A stretch of 64,000 nt of DNA from Clostridium tagluense (GCF_003865095.1 NZ_BHYK01000008.1:124001-188000), one strand, 5' to 3'. Counted from the stretch's first letter, positions 18,230 through 26,581 are shown. Notes: generated by a model not told the origin, from the sequence alone. Numbers and translations are program-made.

Positions 18230-18332
18230 AATTTCTCCTGCGTGCCTTGCAATCGAACTCAAAACAAGAATTTCTAAATCAAATTTCAATTGTTTGTCGT
18301 TTCTTATTGCAAGTCACTCCGGATAAATTTCA
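18226..18332. repeat. Large imperfect palindrome after yqeC
   Basis: Outer arms begin ATGAAATTT at 18226 and end AAATTTCAT at 18332. They share ATGAAATTT, TCC, GTG, CTTGCAAT and AAACAA blocks over about 50 bases each. The yqeC stop codon is within the left arm. The 200-bp gap to mocA holds no gene. This is similar in plan to the 7151-7353 element, though not an obvious sequence copy. Confidence 0.7.
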
Positions 18333-18429
18333 TGATTCTAATTTATATTTAAAATACAGACATAACAAAAGTAAAAAGAAGGAATAAAGTTTAAACTATT
18401 TAGTTATGGATAAAGGCAGGTGATTAATA

Positions 18430-19023
18430 ATGGTAAGTGCAATAATACTAGCAGCAGGGTACTCAAGGAGAATGGGTAAGAATAAGCTTCTTTTAAAATA
18501 TAGGGGCAAATCACTGATCCAGCGCACTATAGAGACTATTGAAAAGTGTGATTTTTCAGAGGTAATTCTTGTAGGGAGAGAAGAAGAAATAATAGAAACT
18601 GGTAATAGGTATGGTTTAGTTGTTATTAAAAATGAAAATGCAAATAAAGGAATAAGTGAATCTATTAAACTGGGTGTAATGCAAGCGGCGCAAACAGATG
18701 GATATATGTTTTTTACGGCAGATCAGCCTTTTTTAGATAGGGATACAGTTAAAAGATTAATTCGTGAATTTACAGAAAATCCAGCCTATATAATTGTTCC
18801 GCGTTGTGATAAGAGTCGTGGGAATCCTGTAATATTTCCATACAGTCTTAAAGAAGAGTTTTTGCAGTTACAGGGAGATGTTGGGGGAAAACTAATAATA
18901 AATAAAAACTTGGACAAAGTTAAATTTGTAGAAATAAGTGATAGCTTAGGACTATTTGATATTGATACTAATGAAAATTATGAGTATATTCTAAAACTAG
19001 AGGAGAATAATGAATATGTTTAA
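18430..19023 (+). CDS. mocA: MocA/YgfJ-type molybdenum cofactor nucleotidyltransferase
   Basis: MobA-like NTP transferase of 197 residues. The signature ILAAGYSRRMGKNKLLL at the N-terminus is the nucleotide-binding LAAGxSxRMG-x2-K motif, and TADQPFLDRDT near residue 98 carries the metal Asp. Relatives attach CMP to molybdopterin to give the dinucleotide cofactor used by xanthine-dehydrogenase-type enzymes. It is followed by yqeB with a 14-bp overlap, indicating coupling. The ATG follows GGCAGGTGATTAATA, a moderate ribosome site. The general function is secure; CTP specificity is inferred from the neighbouring hydroxylases. Confidence 0.92.
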   Translation: MVSAIILAAGYSRRMGKNKLLLKYRGKSLIQRTIETIEKCDFSEVILVGREEEIIETGNRYGLVVIKNENANKGISESIKLGVMQAAQTDGYMFFTADQPFLDRDTVKRLIREFTENPAYIIVPRCDKSRGNPVIFPYSLKEEFLQLQGDVGGKLIINKNLDKVKFVEISDSLGLFDIDTNENYEYILKLEENNEYV

Positions 19024-19825
19024 TGAGGTCGTCATTATACGTGGTGGAGGAGATTTAGCATCTGGTACAATTCAAAAACTATATAGAAGTGGATTTAGGG
19101 TATTAGTTTTAGAAGTTCCAAAGCCTACTGCTATTAGACGGGATGTATCCTTCAGTGAAGCGGTATATCAGGGAGAAGTAGAAATAGAAGGAATTACAGC
19201 TGTACATGTATGCTGTTTAAGTGAAATAGAAAAAGCCTGGAGTAATAAAAAAATCCCCGTGATTATAGACCAAGAAGGTAAATATATTAAAAAAATAAAG
19301 CCTAGAATTGTAGTGGATGCTATTATTGCTAAGAAAAACATGGGAACAATAAGGGATATGGCAGAAATAACTATTGCTCTTGGACCTGGATTTATAGCAG
19401 GAGAAGATGTAGATATAGTCATAGAAACTGCTAGAGGGCATAATCTTGGTAGGTTAATTTTTCATGGAGGAGCTTCGAAAAATACAGGGATTCCTGGAAG
19501 TATCATGGGTTATTCTAAAGAAAGAGTTATACATTCACCTTGCGTCGGAATAATGGAAAATGTTCTCCATATTGGTGATGTGGTTGAAAAAGATGATGTA
19601 ATTGCCTATATAGGAGATGTAGAAGTAAAAGCAAAAATATCAGGATTGTTAAGAGGGATTTTACATAGTGGAAGCCCAGTAGTTGCGGGATTTAAAATAG
19701 CAGATATTGATCCAAGGTTGTCAGAAAAAATGAATTGTTATACTATTTCTGATAAAGCAAGAAGTATAGCAGGGGGAGTATTAGAAGCAATATTTTATTT
19801 GATAAATCAATCTAAGGAGGATTAA
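19010..19825 (+). CDS. yqeB: YqeB, selenium-dependent molybdenum hydroxylase maturation protein
   Basis: A 271-residue YqeB-family protein, a marker for enzymes with a non-selenocysteine selenium cofactor. An N-terminal Rossmann-like segment reads VVIIRGGGDLASGT near residue 8, followed by LALGPGFIAGEDVD-like turns near 122. No enzyme reaction is established. It overlaps mocA and is 4 bp from the next gene, so the three are one translational unit. The start is ATG 19010, 4 bp after AGGAG, or in-frame ATG 19016, 10 bp after it. Either is plausible. Confidence 0.92.
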   Translation: MNMFNEVVIIRGGGDLASGTIQKLYRSGFRVLVLEVPKPTAIRRDVSFSEAVYQGEVEIEGITAVHVCCLSEIEKAWSNKKIPVIIDQEGKYIKKIKPRIVVDAIIAKKNMGTIRDMAEITIALGPGFIAGEDVDIVIETARGHNLGRLIFHGGASKNTGIPGSIMGYSKERVIHSPCVGIMENVLHIGDVVEKDDVIAYIGDVEVKAKISGLLRGILHSGSPVVAGFKIADIDPRLSEKMNCYTISDKARSIAGGVLEAIFYLINQSKED

Positions 19826-19829
19826 CGGT

Positions 19830-20639
19830 GTGGAAGAGAAAATTTTAAAAGAAATTTATGAAAGTTTATCAAAAGGACATAAGGCAGCATTAGTCACTAT
19901 TACAGATATAAAGGGTTCTACGCCTAGAAAAAAAGGATCTCTTATGGCAGTTTGGGAAGATGGAAGAATTGAGGGAAGTGTTGGAGGAGGTAATATTGAG
20001 TATTCGGCCATAGAAAAAGCCATAGAGTGTATTAAGAAAGAAACTGATGGGCAATTTGAATTTGAATTGAATGATGAAGGGGATTTGCATATGCAGTGTG
20101 GAGGAAAAGCTACTTTATATGTGAAGATATTTAAACCTAGATCAAAACTACTTATAATAGGGGCAGGCCATATAGGAGTAGAACTCTTTAAGCTAGCAAA
20201 GGTAATAGATTTTTATACTGTAATATTCGATGATCGGGAAGAATTTGCAAACGAAAAGCGATTTAACTCCGCCGATGAGATAATTGTAGGCGACATTGGG
20301 GGCAAGCTTTCACAGTATCCTATTGATGAAAATACCTATATTATAATAGTAACAAGAGGTCATAAATGTGACGCTGATGCTCTTAAGGTTACAGCTGAAT
20401 CTGATGCTTCATATATTGGAATGATTGGAAGTAGGAAAAAAACAGAGTTTGTTATGAAGAATCTCATAGGTGAAGGAATTGGAAGGGAAGCACTTAAAAA
20501 GGTATATGCACCAATAGGAATTAACATTTCTTCGCAGGAGCCAAATGAAATTGCTTTTGGAATTATGAGTGAAATATTAATGGTTAAGAACGAAGGGTCA
20601 TTGCAACATCTAAAGGATATAAAAAAGGTGGATTTTTAG
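19830..20639 (+). CDS. XdhC/CoxI-family molybdenum hydroxylase maturation factor
   Basis: A 269-residue protein of the XdhC/CoxF accessory family, which binds molybdenum cofactor and promotes its sulfuration and insertion. It is not the Fe-S subunit at 2929. Residues 20-60 contain GSTPRKKGSLMAV and GSVGGGNIEY. A Rossmann domain begins at LLIIGAGHIGVELF near 109, and YIGMIGSRKKTEF near 192 and APIGINISSQEPNEIA near 232 are family motifs. The start is GTG at 19830, 9 bp after AAGGAGG; the nearer out-of-frame GTG leads to an early stop. It lies 4 bp after yqeB. Confidence 0.9.
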   Translation: MEEKILKEIYESLSKGHKAALVTITDIKGSTPRKKGSLMAVWEDGRIEGSVGGGNIEYSAIEKAIECIKKETDGQFEFELNDEGDLHMQCGGKATLYVKIFKPRSKLLIIGAGHIGVELFKLAKVIDFYTVIFDDREEFANEKRFNSADEIIVGDIGGKLSQYPIDENTYIIIVTRGHKCDADALKVTAESDASYIGMIGSRKKTEFVMKNLIGEGIGREALKKVYAPIGINISSQEPNEIAFGIMSEILMVKNEGSLQHLKDIKKVDF

Positions 20640-20691
20640 ATATACCATAGGAATATGTAGCTAAAATTTTAGAATAACTAGGAGAAGTAAA

Positions 20692-21024
20692 ATGAATGTA
20701 AATTGGAGAATTTACTTGAAAGAAGACAATATAAAGGTTTTTGGCAAGGGTCCTAAAATGTTGCTTTTAAAAATTGATGAATTAGGATCTATAAGAAAGG
20801 CAGCAATTTCTATGAAACTTTCCTATACAAAAGCTTGGAATATGATTTTAAATTTAGAAAAGGGTACTGGCATAAAGGTACTTGAAAAGCAAATTGGGGG
20901 TAAAAATGGAGGTGGGTCTATACTTACCGAGGAAGTTAGAATTTTGATTAAAAAATTTGATGAACTTGAAATAGAAGTAGGAGAGTGCATTACAGAATTA
21001 TTCAATAAAAAATTCAAGGAATAA
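20692..21024 (+). CDS. ModE-type winged-helix regulator (N-terminal domain only)
   Basis: A 110-residue DNA-binding protein matching only the N-terminal domain of ModE. The segment LLLKIDELGSIRKAA-ISMKLSYTKAWN (about 24-52) is the winged helix-turn-helix, and GGKNGGGSILTEEV is the wing with its glycine-rich loop. The molybdate-binding Mop/TOBE half of full ModE (about 260 residues) is absent, as in many clostridial copies. It therefore cannot sense molybdate by that domain. It sits directly before the MoeA-like and modBA genes, which are likely targets. Confidence 0.87.
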   Translation: MNVNWRIYLKEDNIKVFGKGPKMLLLKIDELGSIRKAAISMKLSYTKAWNMILNLEKGTGIKVLEKQIGGKNGGGSILTEEVRILIKKFDELEIEVGECITELFNKKFKE

Positions 21025-21069
21025 ACCATATTGATATTGTTTGTAATAAAAGGATTCATTATAGCAACC

Positions 21070-21091
21070 GTTATGTATTAGAAAACATAAC
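21070..21091. repeat. Small stem-loop after the ModE-type gene
   Basis: GTTATGT - ATTAGAAA - ACATAAC, perfect 7-bp arms, in the 243-bp gap between the regulator and the MoeA-like gene. It could be a weak terminator or leader hairpin. It has no T-run. Confidence 0.45.
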
Positions 21092-21128
21092 CTGTTTTCT
21101 ACCTAGAATTACGAGGAGTAAAGAAAAT

Positions 21129-21256
21129 TTGAAAGCACAAACAAGGGAGGACAGAAAATTGGGTAATAAAAATATGGGAGGATGTTAAAGTGATGCGGTT
21201 CACATAAATCAGATGAAGATGTATTGAAGGAAGTTATAATGAAAAATATAAGTTAG
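21129..21256 (+). pseudogene. Possible frameshifted mini-gene (CxxC-type peptide) before the MoeA-like gene
   Basis: Two TTG starts (21129 after GAGGAG, 21159 after GGGAGG at 8 bp) open the same frame, which reads to NKNMGGC and stops at 21186-21188. In another frame an open segment continues from 21194 as CGSHKSDEDVLKEVIMKN and ends at 21256, 11 bp before the next gene. A 1-2 base indel near 21186-21193 would join them into a peptide of about 31-45 residues with a C-x2-C-like pair. An alternative reading in the second frame is ATG TTA AAG TGA TGC, where the TGA would have to be recoded. I do not recognise the family. It may be a pseudogene, a sequencing error or chance. Confidence 0.35.
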
Positions 21257-21267
21257 GGGTGTATAAT

Positions 21268-22290
21268 ATGAAAAAAATACCTGTAAAAGATGCAGTTGGA
21301 TCCGTTTTATGTCATGATATTACTCAGATTATTCCAGGAGTAGTAAAGGATATAGCATTTAAAAAAGGACATATAATTAAAGAGGAAGATATACCATTAT
21401 TACTTTCCATAGGTAAAGAGAATCTATTTGTATGGGAGAAAAAAGAAGGATATCTTCATGAAAATGATGCTGCAGAGAGGTTAAGAGCCTGTGCAGCAGG
21501 TCAAGGCCTTACTTTTAGTGAAGTAAAAGAAGGCAAAATAAATTTTATAGCGGAGTATGATGGACTTCTTGTAATTAATACAAAGCTATTATATGAGCTT
21601 AACTCCTTAGGGGAGATAATTTTAGTTACACTACACAATAACTACCCTGTAAAAAAAGGACAAAAAGTTGCAGGAACAAGAGTTATCCCCCTTGTAATTG
21701 ATGAGGATAAGATAAAAAAAGCAGAGGCGTTAATGGAACAGCAGAAAATTGTAAGCATCCTACCTTATGTGGCAATGAAAGTAGGAATTGTTACTACTGG
21801 TAGCGAAGTATATCACGGTAGAATAAAAGATGCTTTTGGTCCAGTAATAAGAAGGAAAGTTGAGGAATATGGCTGTGAAGTGCTTGGACAATCTATACTT
21901 TCCGATGATGAGAATAAGATAACACAAGCAGTTCAGGAATGGATAGACAAGGGCGCTGAAATGGTAATTTGTACAGGTGGTATGTCAGTGGATCCTGATG
22001 ATGTTACTCCCTCAGCGATCATAAAAACAGGAGCAGAGCTTATAACTTATGGGGCACCAGTGCTTCCAGGAGCAATGTTTTTATTAGCCTATAAAGGAGA
22101 TATTCCAATCTTAGGACTTCCTGGCTGCGTAATGTATAGTAGAACAACTATCTTTGATTTAGTTTTGCCAAGGATACTTGCAAAGGAAAGATTGTGCTTT
22201 GCTGATTTTGCAGCTTATGGACATGGCGGGCTTTGTAATGAATGTGAGGAGTGCAAATATCCCGATTGTGCCTTTGGAAAAGGAGTTTAG
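21268..22290 (+). CDS. MoeA/molybdopterin-binding domain protein
   Basis: A 340-residue protein with a C-terminal MoaB/Mog-type molybdopterin-binding fold. VGIVTTGSEVYHGRI starts near residue 170, with VICTGGMSVDPDDVTP near 235 and GLPGCVMYSRTT near 285. These match the family's phosphate and pterin loops (TGS-E, GGxSxDPDDVT). The N-terminal third resembles MoeA domain III-like sequence. The tail CNECEECKYPDCAFGK forms a C-x2-C-x2-C-x4-C cluster that could bind a metal. It likely acts in molybdenum insertion for the hydroxylases. I choose ATG 21268, 8 bp after AGGGG, over GTG 21259, which overlaps the ribosome site. Confidence 0.85.
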   Translation: MKKIPVKDAVGSVLCHDITQIIPGVVKDIAFKKGHIIKEEDIPLLLSIGKENLFVWEKKEGYLHENDAAERLRACAAGQGLTFSEVKEGKINFIAEYDGLLVINTKLLYELNSLGEIILVTLHNNYPVKKGQKVAGTRVIPLVIDEDKIKKAEALMEQQKIVSILPYVAMKVGIVTTGSEVYHGRIKDAFGPVIRRKVEEYGCEVLGQSILSDDENKITQAVQEWIDKGAEMVICTGGMSVDPDDVTPSAIIKTGAELITYGAPVLPGAMFLLAYKGDIPILGLPGCVMYSRTTIFDLVLPRILAKERLCFADFAAYGHGGLCNECEECKYPDCAFGKGV

Positions 22291-22318
22291 GGAAGAAAAC
22301 TTAGAATAGAGGGCTGAT

Positions 22319-23113
22319 ATGAAAGACAAAGGATTATTTAGGATAATTTTAGCTTTAATATGCGGTATATGTGTTTTATTTTTAATAACACCTATCATTG
22401 CACTTTTCACTTTTCCTTGGGGGAGGTCACTGAATTTAATTTTGGATTCCTTTGTATTGAAGGCAATTATTATTAGTTTGAAAAGTACTTTTCTTTCACT
22501 ATTAATAATTATAGCAGTGGGTATGCCAACAGCTTACTATATGGCAAGATACTCCTTTTGGGGCAAGAGATTTGTTGAAATAATTATGCAACTACCACTT
22601 GTATTGCCTCCAGCAGTAGCGGGGTTACTATTATTAGTTACATTTGGTAGAAATGGACTTATTGGAAAGCATCTAGCTCCCTTTGGTATTCAATTGCCTT
22701 TCACTTTTATAGCGGTGGTTATAGCGCAGGTGTTTATAGCAATGCCTATATTTATTCAGGCAGCACGTACTGGTTTTGAAAAGGTTGATAGGGAACTAGA
22801 GAATTCAGCAGCGGTTTTAGGAGGTTCTAATTTACAAATATTTTATCATATTACTATGCCACTATCAAAAAATTCCTTGATAACTGGTGCTATTTTATCT
22901 TGGGCAAGAGCACTTGCAGAATTTGGGGCAACTATGCTATTTGCAGGTAATTTAGCGGGAAAAACACAGACCTTGCCTCTTGCTATTTATACAGCAATGG
23001 AGGTGGATCTAAATATATCCATGGGGATTTCAGTATGTCTAGTGGTGGTATCAATTGGAGTTTTGGTCATATTAAAATGTATTGTAAGGTCGGAGGAGGA
23101 TATCAATGTTTGA
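22319..23113 (+). CDS. modB: Molybdate ABC transporter permease ModB
   Basis: Integral membrane subunit of 264 residues with about five or six hydrophobic helices. The binding-protein-dependent transport motif is seen at ELENSAAVLGGSNLQIFYHI near residue 160 (EAA loop that contacts the ATPase). LPPAVAGLLLLVTFGRNG near 100 is typical of ModB/CysT-like permeases. The last 8 bp overlap modA. The ATPase ModC, normally adjacent, is not in this window, so the transporter depends on an ATPase encoded elsewhere. Confidence 0.92.
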   Translation: MKDKGLFRIILALICGICVLFLITPIIALFTFPWGRSLNLILDSFVLKAIIISLKSTFLSLLIIIAVGMPTAYYMARYSFWGKRFVEIIMQLPLVLPPAVAGLLLLVTFGRNGLIGKHLAPFGIQLPFTFIAVVIAQVFIAMPIFIQAARTGFEKVDRELENSAAVLGGSNLQIFYHITMPLSKNSLITGAILSWARALAEFGATMLFAGNLAGKTQTLPLAIYTAMEVDLNISMGISVCLVVVSIGVLVILKCIVRSEEDINV

Positions 23114-23936
23114 TAGATATATAAGAAAAAAGATGAAAATCAGGTATATTAGAATAATGTCAATTATAATGAGCCTGCTATTAATTATGTTAAGCGGGGG
23201 ATGTAAATCAAAACAGGAAGGGAATGTAGTTAAACAAGAAATTACTGTATTCGCAGCAGCTTCTTTAACAGAAAGTCTTCAAGAAATAGTAAAGTTATTT
23301 GAGAAAGAAAATCCAGAGGTAAAAGTAAAGCTGAATTTGGACAGCACAAGCAGATTAAGATTACAAATAGAGCAGGGAGTGGAAGGAGATGTTTTCTTTT
23401 CGGCAAACAAGACGCATTATGATGCACTAAAAAAAGAGGGATATATCACTAAAGGACAAGCCCTATTATATAATTCCATGGTTGTGATTGTGCCAAAGAA
23501 TAATCCAGCACATATAGAAAAAGTAGAGGACTTGCAAAATAAATGTAAACTTGTTTTAGCCTTGAAGGAAGTACCTGCTGGAGACTATGCAAGAAAAATA
23601 ATTCACTCTTTATCAGGGAGCATTGGAGCAGAATTTGAGAAAAAGGTACTAAATAACATTGTGTCAGAGGAAAATAACGTAAAACAGGTGGTAAATAAGG
23701 TTGTAATGGGGGAAGCTGATGCAGCATTTGTTTATTCATCAGATATTACACAAAGTGTGAAAGATAAGGTTAAAGTGGTGGAAATTGCACCGAAGTATAA
23801 TGTACGTGCAGAGTACTTCATTGGTAAATTGAAGGCTAAAAATGAAAATCAATATATTAAAAAGATCTATTCTTTTCTAATAGGAGAAGAAGCTCAAAAT
23901 ATTTTTAAAAAATATGGATTCAATAGCATTAAATAG
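23106..23936 (+). CDS. modA: Molybdate-binding lipoprotein ModA
   Basis: Solute-binding component of the molybdate transporter, 276 residues. After a basic start comes a hydrophobic signal (IIMSLLLIMLSGGC) with a lipobox cysteine near residue 36, so it should be anchored outside the membrane. The mature part begins with ITVFAAASLTESLQEI, the ModA oxyanion site, followed by LNLDSTSRLRLQIEQG and GDVFFSAN. The order B-A is the reverse of many mod operons. The start ATG follows GGAGGAGGA and overlaps the modB stop. Molybdate versus tungstate preference cannot be read from the sequence. Confidence 0.92.
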   Translation: MFDRYIRKKMKIRYIRIMSIIMSLLLIMLSGGCKSKQEGNVVKQEITVFAAASLTESLQEIVKLFEKENPEVKVKLNLDSTSRLRLQIEQGVEGDVFFSANKTHYDALKKEGYITKGQALLYNSMVVIVPKNNPAHIEKVEDLQNKCKLVLALKEVPAGDYARKIIHSLSGSIGAEFEKKVLNNIVSEENNVKQVVNKVVMGEADAAFVYSSDITQSVKDKVKVVEIAPKYNVRAEYFIGKLKAKNENQYIKKIYSFLIGEEAQNIFKKYGFNSIK

Positions 23937-23977
23937 CAAGAGAATTCGTAATATAAATAGAAGGGAAGGGATAGTAG

Positions 23978-25288
23978 ATGTTTGATTTAGGGATTGTAAA
24001 TGGAAGGATATATATAGATGGGCGTTGGTATGAAGGAAATTTGTATATAAAAGATAATAAAATATCAACAATTTCCAATGAAGTACTAGAAGCTAAAGAA
24101 GAATATGATGCAAAAGGAAGAGATATATTACCAGGTTTTATTGATCCACATGTGCATTTTCAACTTACAGTAGGCACGCGCACCTCAGCGGATGATTTTT
24201 ATAAGGGCTCAAGAGCTGCAGCCTTTGGTGGCATTACAACATATATTGATTTCTTAGACCCAGTAAAAAACAATACATCATTAAAAAAAGCTTTTAATCT
24301 AAGAAGGACTTTGGCTGCAGATAGTGTAATTGATTATGCCTTCCATGCAACTATTGCTGATTTAGATGAGAAGCCTATTAGCTTTATAAATGAAGTTAAA
24401 GCCTTAGGAATTCCTACAATAAAACTATTTACCACCTATTCAAGTTCTGATAGGCGTACAAAGGATAGAACTATAGATAGACTTTTAAGCCATACTAAAG
24501 AAACAAGAACTCTTTTACTAGCACATTCAGAAAATGATGGACTAATACTTGAAGGTGGCAAAATACCTGTGATTCAACATGAAAGATCAAGACCTGCAAT
24601 AGCAGAAATAAGTGAGGTTATAAAGCTTGCTGAAATGACTAAATATAGAGATGGAAGAATGTATATTGTGCATACAAATTGTGGGACAACCGTTGAGAGA
24701 CTTAAAGAAAATTATAGGTCCATTCTCAATAGGGATTTTATCCTTGAAAGCTGTCCACATTACTTTGTTTTTTCTTCTTCTAAATATTTACAGAGAGATG
24801 GGTATTTATACACCATGACTCCACCTCTTCGAAGTGATAGGGAAGTGAAAAAATTAAATGATCAAATAGATAATATATTTACAATAGGTACGGATCATTG
24901 TCCCTTTAATTCCACAGAGAAAAATAGAGAATTTATTGATGAAATGCCTATGGGTATAGGTGGAGTAGAATATTCGTTCCCACTTATGTATGCAAAGTTT
25001 GGAGAAAAAGTAATTGATAAGTTCACAAAAAATCCTGCAATTGTACATGGATTGTATCCTAAAAAAGGAACCCTGCTTCCAGGATCAGATGCAGATATAG
25101 TTATATTCGATCACAATGAACAGTATATTATAAAGGAAAATCATTCAAATGTAGACTACAATCTATATAAAGATATGGAGATAACAGGAAAAGTTTGTTC
25201 AACTATTTCTAAAGGTAAATTTGTAGTTAAAGATGGTGTTTTCATAGGTGGGAAAGGTGAATATTTGAGTCGAGAACTTAAATATTAA
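23978..25288 (+). CDS. Hydantoinase/dihydropyrimidinase-family amidohydrolase
   Basis: Cyclic amide hydrolase of 436 residues, similar in type to E. coli HyuA found in the same purine cluster. Metal-site motifs are GFIDPHVHFQL near residue 55 (HxH), TIKLFTTYSS near 150 (Lys expected to be carboxylated), LLAHSEND near 180, YIVHTNCGTT near 232 and GTDHCPFN near 305. It probably opens an imidazole- or hydantoin-like ring formed from the purine. It lies 41 bp after modA and likely shares its transcript. The substrate is an inference from context. Confidence 0.88.
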   Translation: MFDLGIVNGRIYIDGRWYEGNLYIKDNKISTISNEVLEAKEEYDAKGRDILPGFIDPHVHFQLTVGTRTSADDFYKGSRAAAFGGITTYIDFLDPVKNNTSLKKAFNLRRTLAADSVIDYAFHATIADLDEKPISFINEVKALGIPTIKLFTTYSSSDRRTKDRTIDRLLSHTKETRTLLLAHSENDGLILEGGKIPVIQHERSRPAIAEISEVIKLAEMTKYRDGRMYIVHTNCGTTVERLKENYRSILNRDFILESCPHYFVFSSSKYLQRDGYLYTMTPPLRSDREVKKLNDQIDNIFTIGTDHCPFNSTEKNREFIDEMPMGIGGVEYSFPLMYAKFGEKVIDKFTKNPAIVHGLYPKKGTLLPGSDADIVIFDHNEQYIIKENHSNVDYNLYKDMEITGKVCSTISKGKFVVKDGVFIGGKGEYLSRELKY

Positions 25289-25407
25289 TAATTTAAGAGG
25301 TTTTTCTTAGATTATGCCATAAGGAAAAGTATATATTACTATATATAAATTTGCATGAATTATGTGGAAAATGAACGCGAAAGGTTGCTATCAAGTGAGA
25401 AATCCTG

Positions 25408-25473
25408 ATGCCAGATATATTATTTAACTTTAGCATTTTTATAATGCGTAAGTTATAATCCTGTATCTGGCAT
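25408..25473 (+). terminator. Long imperfect hairpin after the hydantoinase gene
   Basis: Arms of about 30 bases begin ATGCCAGATA and end TATCTGGCAT. They also share TTAACTT/AAGTTA and GCATT/AATGC blocks. ATTTTAACG follows, which is a poor T-run. It may end the long rightward operon or act as a processing site. Confidence 0.55.
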
Positions 25474-25674
25474 TTTAACGATATTTCAGATGATGATTTA
25501 ATGTGGAGTTAAATTTCAGTGATGGTTATAAAATAATAAGATTTATTAAGCAGAAACATAGATAAGGTAAAGGAGAAATATGGGGATAAATATTAGGCGA
25601 TTTATGTATATATGCATGATATAATAATATTATTATAGAAGCAAGTTCTCTAGCTTCAAAAAGGGGGAAGAATC
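25474..25674. other. Upstream region of the second FAD-subunit gene
   Basis: About 200 bp of AT-rich DNA with no convincing reading frame. A TATAAT box occurs near 25620, and a short stem GAAGC...GCTTC (25639-25658) stands just before the AAAAAGGGGG ribosome site. This suggests that the FAD gene has its own promoter and leader hairpin. Confidence 0.4.
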
Positions 25675-26538
25675 ATGACAGAAACTTTTATACCTAAAAG
25701 TAAGCAGGAAGCCTTAGGGCTCTTAAAACAAAAAAAATGTGTAATTTTAGCAGGTGGCACTAATTTAATGGTAAAAACAAAGAAATGGTCTGAAGGAATA
25801 TCTGACCTTGATAGTGATATTATCCTTATAAAGCATTTGCAAGAACTTAAAAATATTGACATAAATAATAGATATTTATCCATGGGAGCTGCTTGTACAC
25901 TTTCTGAATTAGCAGAGACTATATTATTACCCAGCTATTTTAGTGAAATAATATTAGATATGGCATCTCCAGCTATTAGGAATGTTGCTACTATAGGAGG
26001 AAATATATGCAATGTGGCATCAGAAGGAGATATATTACCTATTTTATATGCTTTAGATGCCATATTAATAATAGAGTGTTTAAGTGGAACAAGAGAAATA
26101 GCAATAGCAGATTTTATTTTGGATAGGGGTAAAAAAGATTTAAGAGCAGAGGAACTTCTAGTGGAAATTAGAATTCCTACAAATATGTTCAAATCATTTT
26201 ATTATAAGAAAGTAGGCACAAAAAGATCTAATTCTCTTGCAAAAGCATCTTTTATTGGATTTTATATATTGGAACATGAGAGAATTGTGGATGTAAGAAT
26301 GGCATTTGGATCAGCAGGGGCTATGGCTGTAAGGTCTAGAGAGCTTGAGGATAGACTTAAAGGGCTTAGTAAGGAAGAAATGGAAATAATTACGAAAGAT
26401 TTAGAGCAAGAGTATATTAAAATTATATTATCTATTGATGATAAGAAGATTACAACTGAGTATAAAAAAGAAATTTATTTGCAGTTAATGAGGGAGTTTT
26501 TGGTGAGTATTTATGATAGTAATTCAACAAAAAAATAG
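25675..26538 (+). CDS. FAD-binding subunit of a molybdenum hydroxylase (YgfM-like)
   Basis: A 287-residue flavoprotein subunit of the xanthine-dehydrogenase FAD family. CVILAGGTNLMVKTKK near residue 23 and NVATIGGNICNVASEGDILP near 104 are the two FAD loops, and DVRMAFGSAGAMAVRS near 203 begins the C-terminal domain. It is smaller than XdhB at 2049 and only broadly similar. It is the likely FAD partner of the XdhD-type hydroxylase at 14810, which lacks one, although 8 kb separates them. It is followed directly by the palindrome at 26550. Confidence 0.88.
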   Translation: MTETFIPKSKQEALGLLKQKKCVILAGGTNLMVKTKKWSEGISDLDSDIILIKHLQELKNIDINNRYLSMGAACTLSELAETILLPSYFSEIILDMASPAIRNVATIGGNICNVASEGDILPILYALDAILIIECLSGTREIAIADFILDRGKKDLRAEELLVEIRIPTNMFKSFYYKKVGTKRSNSLAKASFIGFYILEHERIVDVRMAFGSAGAMAVRSRELEDRLKGLSKEEMEIITKDLEQEYIKIILSIDDKKITTEYKKEIYLQLMREFLVSIYDSNSTKK

Positions 26539-26549
26539 ACCACCAGAAT

Positions 26550-26581
26550 GCCACCAACATGCCATTTGCTATGTTGGTGGC
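26550..26581. repeat. Dispersed palindrome copy 1 (also terminator-like)
   Basis: GCCACCAACAT - 10-nt loop - ATGTTGGTGGC, perfect 11-bp arms, 11 bp after a stop codon and followed by AATGTTTTT. It shares the GCCACC / GGTGGC frame and ACATGCCA core with copies at 31312, 31508, 50228 and 52979. Confidence 0.8.

Noticed and set aside
21025-21267. Possible molybdenum-cofactor riboswitch upstream of the MoeA-like gene
   Set aside because: The location is suggestive and GGAGG-like runs occur, but I could not align the conserved stems and receptor-like motif of the Moco RNA.
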